From an uncultured Caryophanales bacterium (GTDB lineage Bacteria > Bacillota_I > Bacilli_A > RF39 > UBA660), in NCBI GenBank assembly GCA_947302515.1, contig CAMYVT010000007.1:1-55460 (forward strand): 55,460 nt of DNA. Direction: 5' to 3'. Of the stretch, positions 1 through 7,436 are shown piece after piece. Positions within the stretch are counted from its first letter, which is position 1, and each line of letters starts with the position of its first letter. The notes under the pieces were generated by a model. The model was not told where the DNA came from and did not search any database. It was given only the letters and a program-made list of their open reading frames with translations. Position numbers and translations under genes: made by a program.

Positions 1-315
1 GAAATATTCCAAACTTTCAGCATCTTGTCTAATTCTTTCTTTAGTAGTTTGATCTTTTTCATCTTGATATCTTTGTTTTAATTCAGCTACCTGTTTATTT
101 AACATTTTTTGCATATCAGTAAAAGGTACTGGTATATGTTTAATAACAACTTTAATACCAGACATATTTGTAAGTGATGACAAGTATCCAGGAGAAATAT
201 ACTTAGGATAAGAAACTACTGTAAGTAAAGTAGCATATTTATCACTAATAAAGAAATCACTAGAATTAAATTGTAAACCCTTAGGGGCTAATTGACTTCT
301 TAAACCTGTACTCAT
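1..315 (-). CDS. virB4: VirB4-family conjugation ATPase, N-terminal part (runs off left edge)
   Basis: An open frame starts at an ATG (315-313) that overlaps the TGA stop of the preceding gene as ATGA and stays open to the window edge, giving 105 residues. The protein begins MSTGLRSQLAPKGLQF, followed by SDKYATLLTVVSYP and PGYLSSL, the usual opening of Gram-positive VirB4/TraE ATPases before their central P-loop domain. VirB4 powers substrate transfer or pilus biogenesis in type IV secretion systems at the membrane. The Walker motifs would lie beyond the window, so the ATPase domain itself is not seen. Last visible gene of the PrgI-VirB6 transcription unit. Confidence 0.8.
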   Translation of the reverse strand, partial: MSTGLRSQLAPKGLQFNSSDFFISDKYATLLTVVSYPKYISPGYLSSLTNMSGIKVVIKHIPVPFTDMQKMLNKQVAELKQRYQDEKDQTTKERIRQDAESLEYF

Positions 316-872
316 ACTGGCATCACCGTTCCAAACTCCGTAGTATTTCCCCCATTTAAGAAGTTCTCCATAATTAATCTTAAATCAGAATTACTAACCA
401 TTGAAGCATTCAATCCAGCAGTAGCAAGTCCATTAATCATTTGACGAACTCTCTTTTGTGCCATATCAGCATCTTTTGTTTTAAATAAGAAGTAATATTC
501 AGTATCAACAACATTATTTCTTATAAACATTTCTCCTTTATCAATATCTTGTAATATTAATTTACGAATTGCAGGAGAATGAGTCTCATTAAGTAGTAAT
601 TGCATTTGAGACATGTAAACAGAAATATCTACAGGTCTATCAGCAACAACTAACCAAAATTCATAATCGATTGTGTTATAAAAATTACGTAACGCAATCA
701 AAATATTATTTTGTAAATCAGGATCTAATATAAAGATATTTTTAGGAGTAATTTTAACTCCTGTAACTTTATGATTATCACGAGTAATAATCATATTACT
801 TTGAATGGCTCTTACAGGAAGCCAATCTTCAGTAAAACCACTAGTGCTTTTTGCGCCTTTTGATGATGACAT
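312..872 (-). CDS. VirB4/TraC N-domain-like T4SS accessory protein
   Basis: About 186 residues if started at the ATG at 872 (MSSSKGAKS), which follows an AAAGG-containing stretch; the longer frame back to 944 would overlap prgI by about 100 bases and is less likely. No membrane segment. The run DWLPVRAIQSNMIITRDN followed by VTGVKITPKNIFILD resembles the N-terminal TraC/VirB4 domain found in Firmicutes conjugation proteins, but there is no ATPase motif. It overlaps the VirB4 start by 4 bases, implying translational coupling and joint function at the cytoplasmic side of the secretion channel. Precise family assignment is inference. Confidence 0.65.
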   Translation of the reverse strand: MSSSKGAKSTSGFTEDWLPVRAIQSNMIITRDNHKVTGVKITPKNIFILDPDLQNNILIALRNFYNTIDYEFWLVVADRPVDISVYMSQMQLLLNETHSPAIRKLILQDIDKGEMFIRNNVVDTEYYFLFKTKDADMAQKRVRQMINGLATAGLNASMVSNSDLRLIMENFLNGGNTTEFGTVMPV

Positions 873-1170
873 TTTTATAACACCAACCTTTCCATCTATA
901 TCTTTGACGATTTGTAAAGAAATCGTACGCCTCCATAATAACAACTAACATATTATGATAATAAGGTACCGGCATTACAAGAAAACCTGTAATAAAAGCC
1001 GGACTTAAACACAATATAGTTACCAAAGTACTTGTTAAAGGAAGGAATGCGATTAATATAAAAGTAACAAGTACTCCTCCACCAAACAAATACAAATCAA
1101 AAGGTCTAAAAAATCCAAAGATTAATTGTCCCCTTTTTGTATTTGCAGGGATTAAATAATTATCATACAC
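841..1170 (-). CDS. prgI: PrgI/VirB3-like inner membrane protein
   Basis: About 109 residues. The first possible GTG (1179) sits one base from the GGAG, so the GTG at 1170 with a 10-base gap is preferred; the product then starts MYDNYLIPANTKRGQL. Two adjacent membrane segments (roughly residues 20-65, GFFRPFDLYLFGGGVL and TLVTILCLSPAFITGF) followed by a basic C-terminal tail ending IIKRRKKH match the PrgI family, the VirB3 counterpart of Gram-positive type IV secretion systems. PrgI genes normally precede virB4, as here. It overlaps the next gene, fitting one co-translated unit. Confidence 0.8.
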   Translation of the reverse strand: MYDNYLIPANTKRGQLIFGFFRPFDLYLFGGGVLVTFILIAFLPLTSTLVTILCLSPAFITGFLVMPVPYYHNMLVVIMEAYDFFTNRQRYRWKGWCYKNVIIKRRKKH

Positions 1171-1190
1171 AAATATCACACTCCTTTATT

Positions 1191-3359
1191 CTATTTCTTT
1201 TGTCCACTAAACTGATCATTAGCTTTATTGATAGCATTTTGTCTTGTAAGTTGTGTATTGTAATCTTCAAATCCGTCAATAGCATCATTAACAGAAGAAC
1301 GGTTAGTAATATGTTTGTTACTACCTCTAGTAATAGTACCATCAGCATTACGAACAAAGTCTGAAGATCCACCCAATACCTCTGCATTGTGGATTAAAGT
1401 CATTAAACGGTTATCAACATCACTGGCAGCAACGGTTCCAGCAACATGTTGAACAATGTAGTTATCCTCGTTGTTCTTAAGTAAGAATCCTCTTTGTCTT
1501 TCAGCATCATCAATACTAATAGTATGAGAAGCACCAGAAACATCTTTGAAGTGAACCAAACCATCTCCACGAGAACGACCAGCAGCCAAGTTAGCTTCAA
1601 ATGCCTTAAAGTTAACTTCACCGATTGCATTACCAGCATTATCCGTTGCAATTCCTAAGTTTCCATGAGTCCAATCTTTCTTAACCATCTCGCCAGTAAC
1701 ACGTGACTTAACAGCTTTCAAAGCCTCAATTCTACCCTTATTAGTATTAATCTCACGTTCAGTAGCATTTGCTCTACCCTCACCAACAAATACATTACTA
1801 GCTGTAGAACCAATTCTTCCTAATAAAGTTGAACCATCATTACCTCTATTAAGAACATCTGCATTTCTCTTACGCATAGCCTCAACCGAAGCATTAAATC
1901 CATGATCTTTTGCAGTTACAGCTGCTCTTCCACCAGCTACTCCACCAGAAATTCCTCCAAATATTCCAGCAGCTAAATGTTTTCCTCTATTAAAGAAACT
2001 GTCAGGTCTAACCTTTCTTCCAAATATATCAGTTTCTCCAAAACTTTCTCGAGTTTCGTCTGCTAGTCTACTAGCCCTTGCACTAGCGATACCAGACCCA
2101 ATAGCACCTGGAACTGCTGCAGCTAAACCCATAGCAGCACCAAACTCTCCAAAGCCACTAAATAGACTAAATTGAGAATCTTTTAATCCTAATATTTGTC
2201 TAATAAATTTAGGTGCTTGTTTCGCAAACATAAATAAACCAATCCAAATAATGATAAATGTCATAACTCTAACAAAACCATTACCTGCACTATTCATTGA
2301 AATACCTTTAGTAATCATTGTTTGAATCATAAAGATTACAAAGTAAACAACTATTAATCTTACAAATAAATCTAAATATGTAGAAATTAAAGTTTTAGAC
2401 CATGCTTTAAAAGCTTCATCTCCACTACCCTTAGGATCCATATACTTTATTAATGGTATTGGAGCAAGTAAACGTAAGAAAGCTAACTTAAAGGCACGGA
2501 TTGCTACATCGAATGTAAAGCTTAATAAAATAACAGTAAATACAATACCAACAACAGTTGATACTACAGGTAAATATGTAAATACATATTTTTTGTTTCC
2601 ATGAAATAAGAAATGATAACTAATTAATTCAGTTGAACAAGTCTCATTAACCATACTAATTATCTCTGTAGGTTCAGCATCAAGTCTTACATATGCTTCT
2701 CTTACTTCTTCGTCCATATCTTGACACATACGGTTAGTATTTAATGTAGCAGGATCTTTATCACCTGTATCAGTACGTTGATCTTCTGGTACAAGATTTA
2801 TACGATAAAAACCTTTTAAAACAGATGAAGTAAATATTCTGGCAGATTGTGCTAACTGTTCATCAGCATCATCAGTCATATAAGTAGTTTCTCCTTCACC
2901 AGTGCCCAAAACTAACCTACCAATTGTATTATTAGATAAAATTCTGTGTTGTAATGAATACAAAGTACCAAATAATAAACCATTATTATTTAATTGTTTT
3001 TGATATTCATTACCACCACCAGTATTAATAGGCATTAGTAATGTTATTAAAATCAAAGAAGTAGCTACCCTTTTTAATAAGGAGCCACCACCTTTATCTT
3101 TAGAAAAACTATCAGGTTCTATTACACCTCTCAGTAAAGTCATAGCTAATTGGAACATCATAAAAACTCCAATTATTACTTGGACTCTTCCATAAAATCT
3201 CATTATTGTTCCACCACTAAAAATATCAGCTGATGCAACATTAAAAAATAACTGATATGTAAACCCTAAAATTATATAAACCGGGTAATCAAATATAGAT
3301 AATACTTTTCTAATAGTATCTAATGCAACGGTTGATGATTCAGCATAAGAATCTGTCAT
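1191..3359 (-). CDS. VirB6/TrbL-like polytopic T4SS channel protein
   Basis: 722 residues, start set by AAGGGGTGA seven bases upstream. The first about 400 residues hold some six hydrophobic segments (near 25-45, 58-80, 90-108, 262-292, 333-355, 370-390) split by a soluble loop with two cysteines around 215-245. A glycine/alanine-rich stretch (about 410-480) leads to a hydrophilic tail. This arrangement is typical of VirB6/TrbL channel proteins of Firmicutes conjugation machines, which line the inner-membrane pore. Position between VirB2-like and PrgI genes supports the call. The tail after residue 480 has no feature I can name. Confidence 0.75.
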   Translation of the reverse strand: MTDSYAESSTVALDTIRKVLSIFDYPVYIILGFTYQLFFNVASADIFSGGTIMRFYGRVQVIIGVFMMFQLAMTLLRGVIEPDSFSKDKGGGSLLKRVATSLILITLLMPINTGGGNEYQKQLNNNGLLFGTLYSLQHRILSNNTIGRLVLGTGEGETTYMTDDADEQLAQSARIFTSSVLKGFYRINLVPEDQRTDTGDKDPATLNTNRMCQDMDEEVREAYVRLDAEPTEIISMVNETCSTELISYHFLFHGNKKYVFTYLPVVSTVVGIVFTVILLSFTFDVAIRAFKLAFLRLLAPIPLIKYMDPKGSGDEAFKAWSKTLISTYLDLFVRLIVVYFVIFMIQTMITKGISMNSAGNGFVRVMTFIIIWIGLFMFAKQAPKFIRQILGLKDSQFSLFSGFGEFGAAMGLAAAVPGAIGSGIASARASRLADETRESFGETDIFGRKVRPDSFFNRGKHLAAGIFGGISGGVAGGRAAVTAKDHGFNASVEAMRKRNADVLNRGNDGSTLLGRIGSTASNVFVGEGRANATEREINTNKGRIEALKAVKSRVTGEMVKKDWTHGNLGIATDNAGNAIGEVNFKAFEANLAAGRSRGDGLVHFKDVSGASHTISIDDAERQRGFLLKNNEDNYIVQHVAGTVAASDVDNRLMTLIHNAEVLGGSSDFVRNADGTITRGSNKHITNRSSVNDAIDGFEDYNTQLTRQNAINKANDQFSGQKK

Positions 3360-3375
3360 TAATCAATCACCCCTT

Positions 3376-3843
3376 TTAACCTTGTTGAATTAAACTACAA
3401 TCAGATGTCAAACCAAAGACATCTAATAAAACTTTTGTCAACACTGGTACAAAGAATAATAATCCCGCAAAAACAAGACGTAAAAATAACTTTTTAGTCG
3501 CCTTAGCCATTGCTTCATCATCACTCTTGGCAATTACTTTTAAGAAATCAATACTACTTAAAACAACTACTAATATAGCACCAACTATAGTAACATAAGA
3601 AAGTAATTTATTAAGTAACCATGCTACAGAATTTTCATCATTAGGATCACCCAATAATGAATCACAAGTTTGAGATTGCTCATAATCTTTATTCCAATCA
3701 CTTATTTGACTTGTACTTGTAACTGCAGGTGTTTTAGCAGCAATTAAAACACCATCAGAAACAGTTAATGCTGAAGCATTAACTGGAACAAACATAAATA
3801 TAGATGTAAATATAAATAAACATGTAAGAATAATCTTCTTCAT
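3376..3843 (-). CDS. VirB2/TrbC-like pilin with signal peptide
   Basis: 155 residues. An N-terminal signal peptide (MKKIILTCLFIFTSIF to about NASA) is followed by a short extracellular part containing a cysteine, then two membrane helices (about 83-105 and 125-147) joined by a charged loop with KSDDEAMAKATKKLFLRL, and a final cysteine. Two closely spaced helices after a cleavable signal are the hallmark of VirB2/TrbC pilins. The next gene (3930-4259) is a paralogue sharing the Cys...IDL/F.K..SSD...K...FF pattern but lacking a signal peptide. It begins the VirB6-PrgI-VirB4 unit, with its own extended -10 promoter. Confidence 0.7.
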   Translation of the reverse strand: MKKIILTCLFIFTSIFMFVPVNASALTVSDGVLIAAKTPAVTSTSQISDWNKDYEQSQTCDSLLGDPNDENSVAWLLNKLLSYVTIVGAILVVVLSSIDFLKVIAKSDDEAMAKATKKLFLRLVFAGLLFFVPVLTKVLLDVFGLTSDCSLIQQG

Positions 3844-3861
3844 CTAAATCACTCCGTATAT

Positions 3862-3870
3862 ATTATATCA
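3862..3870 (-). promoter_or_regulatory. Extended -10 promoter for the T4SS unit
   Basis: On the minus strand TGATATAAT stands about 25 bases before the ATG at 3843, directly after the terminator of the upstream pilin gene. No good -35 hexamer is seen at 17 bases (TTCTTC). The leader contains GGAGTGAT as ribosome site. Confidence 0.55.
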
Positions 3871-3888
3871 TATTAAGTATATCAGAAG

Positions 3889-3915
3889 AAAAAAAAAATA
3901 GCAATAAATTGCTAT
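3889..3915 (-). terminator. Intrinsic terminator after the 109-residue VirB2-like gene
   Basis: Eight-base stem ATAGCAAT/ATTGCTAT with a two-base loop (in practice a shorter stem and wider loop), followed on the minus strand by a run of nine T. It lies 15 bases past the stop of the 3930-4259 gene and separates it from the VirB6 unit. Confidence 0.8.
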
Positions 3916-3929
3916 CTTTTCTACTATTT

Positions 3930-4259
3930 TTAACCAGCTGCTTTCCAACAGTTTGACCAACTATTTGTATTTCCTTCTCCACCAGTAGCAACCATATCCA
4001 TTAATACAGTAACAAAGGTTACAACGAAGAATACAAGTGCAGCATAGATAAATCTCTTAATTAATCTACTTTGTGCAGCTTTTACTTCTTTTTCATCACT
4101 AGAAATAACAGCTTTTCCTAAATCGATAGTACCTAATAAAATCAATAGAATTGGAATTCCTAATTGAAAAATAGGTAATAAACCTTTCTTAATAACTCTT
4201 ACTAAAGGTGTTAAACCATTACAGCTATCAATAGCACCGATTTGAAATAAATTTGCCAT
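3930..4259 (-). CDS. VirB2-like two-helix pilin/channel protein, monocistronic
   Basis: 109 residues. The start is the ATG at 4259 (MANLFQIGAID), eight bases after GAAGGAG; the longer frame to 4310 would start inside the promoter. Two hydrophobic helices (about 28-47 and 72-92) flank a charged loop, SSDEKEVKAAQSRLIKRF, and cysteines lie at each end. It is a paralogue of the protein at 3376-3843 but has no signal peptide. A perfect TTGACA-17-TATAAT promoter and a strong terminator enclose this single gene, which suggests high expression as expected for a structural subunit. Whether it forms a pilus or a membrane pore is inference. Confidence 0.7.
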   Translation of the reverse strand: MANLFQIGAIDSCNGLTPLVRVIKKGLLPIFQLGIPILLILLGTIDLGKAVISSDEKEVKAAQSRLIKRFIYAALVFFVVTFVTVLMDMVATGGEGNTNSWSNCWKAAG

Positions 4260-4281
4260 TACAACCACTCCTTCATCATTA

Positions 4282-4310
4282 ATTATAATATTACCGACAA
4301 ATATTGTCAA
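4282..4310 (-). promoter_or_regulatory. Consensus sigma-A promoter for the VirB2-like gene
   Basis: Minus strand TTGACA (4310-4305), 17-base spacer, TATAAT (4287-4282): a full match to the housekeeping consensus, starting four bases after the tadZ stop. The 13-base palindrome GACAAATATTGTC (4296-4308) overlaps the -35 and could be an operator. Confidence 0.85.
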
Positions 4311-4313
4311 TTG

Positions 4314-5366
4314 TTAACGCCGAAATAAACCAAAAATTTTACCCGACGAAGAACCACCTTGATTCATATTAATCAAGCCAATTCTAGTTAATAAATCTGC
4401 AATAACAGAATTCCTTTTTCTATCATCCAAAGGAGGCATATTATAAAATATTTTAACCCCAGCTTCAGACTCAAAATCAAAGACATCATTATTCTGCAAG
4501 ATACTTTGATTTAATATAACTTTTTTACCAGATAAATTCTGGAATATAATTTTATTTCGTTGCATTAATCGATTTAATTTTAACGTACTGGGTTCAATTA
4601 AATAAATAATATCATCACAGAACGAATCTTGTCGATAACTATTTAAATCAACTAATATAATCTTAACATTAGCATATTTTTCTAAAGCACCATGTAAATC
4701 AACCTGTTTAATTGAAATCATTCTCTTATCATAAAAATATGCAAAATCATCTTTATCAATTTCTATAGCCAAAACATTCTCTTGACCATATACAATAGCC
4801 AACTCTTTTAACATCATATAAATTAAAGTTGTAGCCCCAGCAGAATCAGTAACATTCCTAACACCTAAAATCATATTGTTTTTTTGTTTAATAGGTTTTT
4901 CTGGTTCAACTGTTTTTTCTGATTCAACAGGAGAAACAATCTTTTCAGATGTATTAACTATTTGACTTTGGGTTGTCTGAGCTGCTGCCATTTTAGCAAT
5001 ATGTTCAACCTCTTTATAAGAATTTGGCTTACCCAATAAATATGTAACTCCTTTTGTATTGGTCGTAAAATTATAAATACCATAAGATATTAAATGACCT
5101 AAAAAACTAGGAGTACAAAGATTGCTTCCTTCCGGAAGCAAAAAAACAATTTTCTCGGGATCTAGATATTTAACTAAACGCTGATATGTATTGTAATCAT
5201 CATAGGATTTAAGTGCCGTAACATCAATAACCATATGATCAAAGAAAAAATTCTTGAACATTTCACCAATATCAGCAACACCATATTCTCCAGAAATGCT
5301 TTTGATAACGTCAATATCTAAGCCTTCCAAATCGCTTTTATGTTCATTGGCAATGATTACATCCAT
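4314..5366 (-). CDS. tadZ: TadZ/CpaE-like pilus localisation protein with degenerate P-loop
   Basis: 350 residues in two parts: an N-terminal receiver-like alpha/beta domain (about 1-125), a polar linker rich in E, P and K, and a C-terminal MinD/ParA-like domain (about 165-340). The expected deviant Walker A (KGGxGKT) reads TDSAGATT (about 173-180), so both lysines are missing. Later pieces such as IILVDLNSY resemble the Walker B strand of the family. TadZ/CpaE proteins place Tad pili at the cell pole or membrane site. Position between minor pilins and the VirB2-like genes makes it the junction of the Tad and T4SS parts. Confidence 0.75.
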   Translation of the reverse strand: MDVIIANEHKSDLEGLDIDVIKSISGEYGVADIGEMFKNFFFDHMVIDVTALKSYDDYNTYQRLVKYLDPEKIVFLLPEGSNLCTPSFLGHLISYGIYNFTTNTKGVTYLLGKPNSYKEVEHIAKMAAAQTTQSQIVNTSEKIVSPVESEKTVEPEKPIKQKNNMILGVRNVTDSAGATTLIYMMLKELAIVYGQENVLAIEIDKDDFAYFYDKRMISIKQVDLHGALEKYANVKIILVDLNSYRQDSFCDDIIYLIEPSTLKLNRLMQRNKIIFQNLSGKKVILNQSILQNNDVFDFESEAGVKIFYNMPPLDDRKRNSVIADLLTRIGLINMNQGGSSSGKIFGLFRR

Positions 5367-5381
5367 ATTATCAACACCCTT

Positions 5382-5885
5382 TTATTTATCAGCTTTAAAC
5401 GTTTTCGTATCACCCGTAACATCTAAGAATCTTAAATTCAAAACATTTTGTATTATTGGAATTCGAATATCAATACGTGTTACTATACGATAATAATGTC
5501 CTGGAACACAATTGTTATCTGTATAAACAACTTTAGTATCTTCATCACCACATCCATTTTTGTCTTCAACAACGTAGTACTCACAATACCCTGGATCAGT
5601 AAAAAGCTGACCAGAAGACGATGATGAACCTCGTGAAGGATTAAAACCACTTGCTCCACAATCAATTGAAGAGCTCGAATAACCGATTTGTTTTGAATAT
5701 TCCTTAATTTCCTGATGACAATTTGAATCACATTCTCCATTATACTCTTCATATACAGCAATAATTTTATTTTTCATACGAAAAGCCTTCGTATAATTAA
5801 CATTGTATGCCATATATGCAGAAACAAATGAAATAAATACTATAATAATAACTATAATTGTTGTACTACCAACACCTTCATTCAA
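5382..5885 (-). CDS. TadE/TadF-like minor pilin, cysteine-rich
   Basis: 167 residues with a single N-terminal hydrophobic helix (about 8-30, TTIIVIIIVFISFVSAYM) directly after a short polar head, then an extracellular domain with a SSSSS-type linker and about eight cysteines. The C-terminal stretch RIDIRIPIIQNVLNLRF matches QVDISFPIIERIMGMRF in the adjacent gene, so the two are paralogues. Layout fits minor pseudopilins of Tad systems, assembled from the membrane. It overlaps the preceding gene by 4 bases (ATGA). Confidence 0.65.
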   Translation of the reverse strand: MNEGVGSTTIIVIIIVFISFVSAYMAYNVNYTKAFRMKNKIIAVYEEYNGECDSNCHQEIKEYSKQIGYSSSSIDCGASGFNPSRGSSSSSGQLFTDPGYCEYYVVEDKNGCGDEDTKVVYTDNNCVPGHYYRIVTRIDIRIPIIQNVLNLRFLDVTGDTKTFKADK

Positions 5886-6367
5886 CTGCCATCACCTTTT
5901 CTTTGTAAATGAATTTCTCTTGTATCACCTGATACCTGGAAAAATCTCATACCCATTATTCTCTCAATAATAGGAAAGGATATATCTACTTGTGTAACAA
6001 CAGTAAAAACAGCATATTCTTCACCATTAACTACTTTTGTAGTGGACATCTTATAGCAATAGATGTCCGCACCATTACACATTCCTCCATCCATGGAACA
6101 AGCTTCATCACAATTTAAATGTACAGGACTATAATTAATACTCTTTGCTTCTTCAATAATTCTTCTACGACAAGCAGAATCCTTAGTACCATTAGTAATC
6201 TCTGGATAACATCCAGATCCTTCATATCTCTCAATAATAGAAATTACAGCACTTTTCATTTTAAAAGCTTTAGTATAGGAAAAAACCAAACCAAGAACGC
6301 CAATTACTACAACAAGAAAAATAACAACAAATATTATATTAAATATTCCTCCAAAAGCTTCTTTCAT
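5882..6367 (-). CDS. TadE/TadF-like minor pilin, paralogue of the next gene
   Basis: 161 residues, start after TGGAGGTAATT. One N-terminal hydrophobic helix (about 8-32), then an extracellular domain with seven cysteines arranged in pairs, likely disulphide bonded. It shares the SYTKAFKMKS motif after the helix (NYTKAFRMKN in the neighbour) and the C-terminal VDISFPIIERIMGMRFFQVSGDT segment with the downstream gene. Together they look like a heteromeric pair of minor pilins. Family naming (TadE/F versus a lineage-specific pseudopilin) is inference from context. Confidence 0.65.
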   Translation of the reverse strand: MKEAFGGIFNIIFVVIFLVVVIGVLGLVFSYTKAFKMKSAVISIIERYEGSGCYPEITNGTKDSACRRRIIEEAKSINYSPVHLNCDEACSMDGGMCNGADIYCYKMSTTKVVNGEEYAVFTVVTQVDISFPIIERIMGMRFFQVSGDTREIHLQRKGDGS

Positions 6368-6388
6368 GTATTAATTACCTCCAATAAA

Positions 6389-6547
6389 CTAGTCTGCCTC
6401 TTGACCATGATAAGTTGAAAGATTTGTCCATTGAGAATTAATAGTACCTTGAATTGTTGGCCACATTAACCAGAAGAATGCAATAACTGCAGCAATAGCC
6501 AATAAAGTAATAACTGTTAAGTTTAATTCACCAGTAGCAGCTTTCAT
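6389..6547 (-). CDS. flp: Flp-like major pilin (52 residues)
   Basis: Small gene of 52 codons beginning MKAATGELNLTVIT, then a hydrophobic helix (about 13-30) and a short polar tail ending YHGQEAD. The glycine followed by ELNLTV and a long helix recalls type IV/Flp prepilins, whose leader is cut after G; cleavage after MKAATG is inference. The AGGTGA ribosome site is well placed, and a strong own promoter precedes it. It sits between tadC and the minor pilins, the usual place for the major Flp subunit. No prepilin peptidase is seen in the window. Confidence 0.7.
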   Translation of the reverse strand: MKAATGELNLTVITLLAIAAVIAFFWLMWPTIQGTINSQWTNLSTYHGQEAD

Positions 6548-6582
6548 CTAATAAATCACCTATCCTTTCATATCATAAAATC

Positions 6583-6611
6583 ATTATATCAAAATATTAC
6601 ATTAAAAACAA
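6583..6611 (-). promoter_or_regulatory. Promoter of the Flp-like pilin gene
   Basis: Minus strand TTGTTT (6611-6606), 17-base spacer, TATAAT (6588-6583) with an extended TGA before the -10. The leader is about 30 bases. It lies in the only sizeable gap between tadC and the pilin. Confidence 0.8.
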
Positions 6612-6632
6612 TTTAATAAATAATAATTGACA

Positions 6633-7436
6633 TTAGAACATCATCATCATAGATATTAATATTACAAGCATTACACCAATACCTGTACATACCAACATAA
6701 CCATAGTTTGACTTTCCATATGATTTAAACGTTCTTTGTATTTTGTCTCACGAGCTTTGTTTTGTAAAGAAGAAACTGTCTTAGAAAACATCATCAATCT
6801 TTCTTGTTTTCTTTCTTGTGAACCAATTCCTAAACGATACAAAAGTCTCATCATTCTCATAGAATCACGAACTGGATAATTATTAGCAAACTCCATATAT
6901 GGATCTACACTAGCATCACCAGAGTTTATTCTATCAATCATTCTTCTAAGTCCCGGCTTAAAAATCTCAGGAGCATCTCCAATAGATTTACCTATTGCTA
7001 CCGGAACAGTATAGTGCTGAATCAAAATCTCCAAACTCTTTAAATAATAAGGCAACATAATGTCAATTTCTTGTAAGTGTTGCTTATAGTAGTTCTTTAA
7101 TTGCCAATAATTTATTTTAAATAATAAGAAGGCAACTACAGTAGCAACTACTAAATTTAAAAAGAATGAAGCATTAATAATTTCAGCAGAATTATTACCA
7201 GATATAGATAAAACTAATACAAACAAGAAGCCTATGAATCCCATAGTAATTCTCTTTGAATATAATTGATCTACATCAACATCTTCACCATATCTTGCAT
7301 AAACCAAAAATTGATAATCCTCTTCTTTTAGCATTTCCAAATATTTTTGGTTATCTGCAAAAAACTTATCCTTATCAATCGTATTATTATATATTAAAAC
7401 GAACATAATAATAGCACCAACAATAATTATCTCCAT
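6633..7436 (-). CDS. tadC: TadC-like pilus assembly platform protein
   Basis: 267 residues, with an N-terminal membrane anchor (1-16), two helices around 68-106, a cytoplasmic T2SF-type domain (about 120-230, including LPYYLKSLEILIQHYTVP and RLLYRLGIGSQERKQER) and a C-terminal helix (about 243-267). This is the F-domain architecture of TadB/TadC, the inner-membrane platform on which CpaF acts. Its ATG overlaps the tadB stop by one base (TAATG), so translation is coupled. The T2SF domain is short but complete. Confidence 0.8.
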   Translation of the reverse strand: MEIIIVGAIIMFVLIYNNTIDKDKFFADNQKYLEMLKEEDYQFLVYARYGEDVDVDQLYSKRITMGFIGFLFVLVLSISGNNSAEIINASFFLNLVVATVVAFLLFKINYWQLKNYYKQHLQEIDIMLPYYLKSLEILIQHYTVPVAIGKSIGDAPEIFKPGLRRMIDRINSGDASVDPYMEFANNYPVRDSMRMMRLLYRLGIGSQERKQERLMMFSKTVSSLQNKARETKYKERLNHMESQTMVMLVCTGIGVMLVILISMMMMF

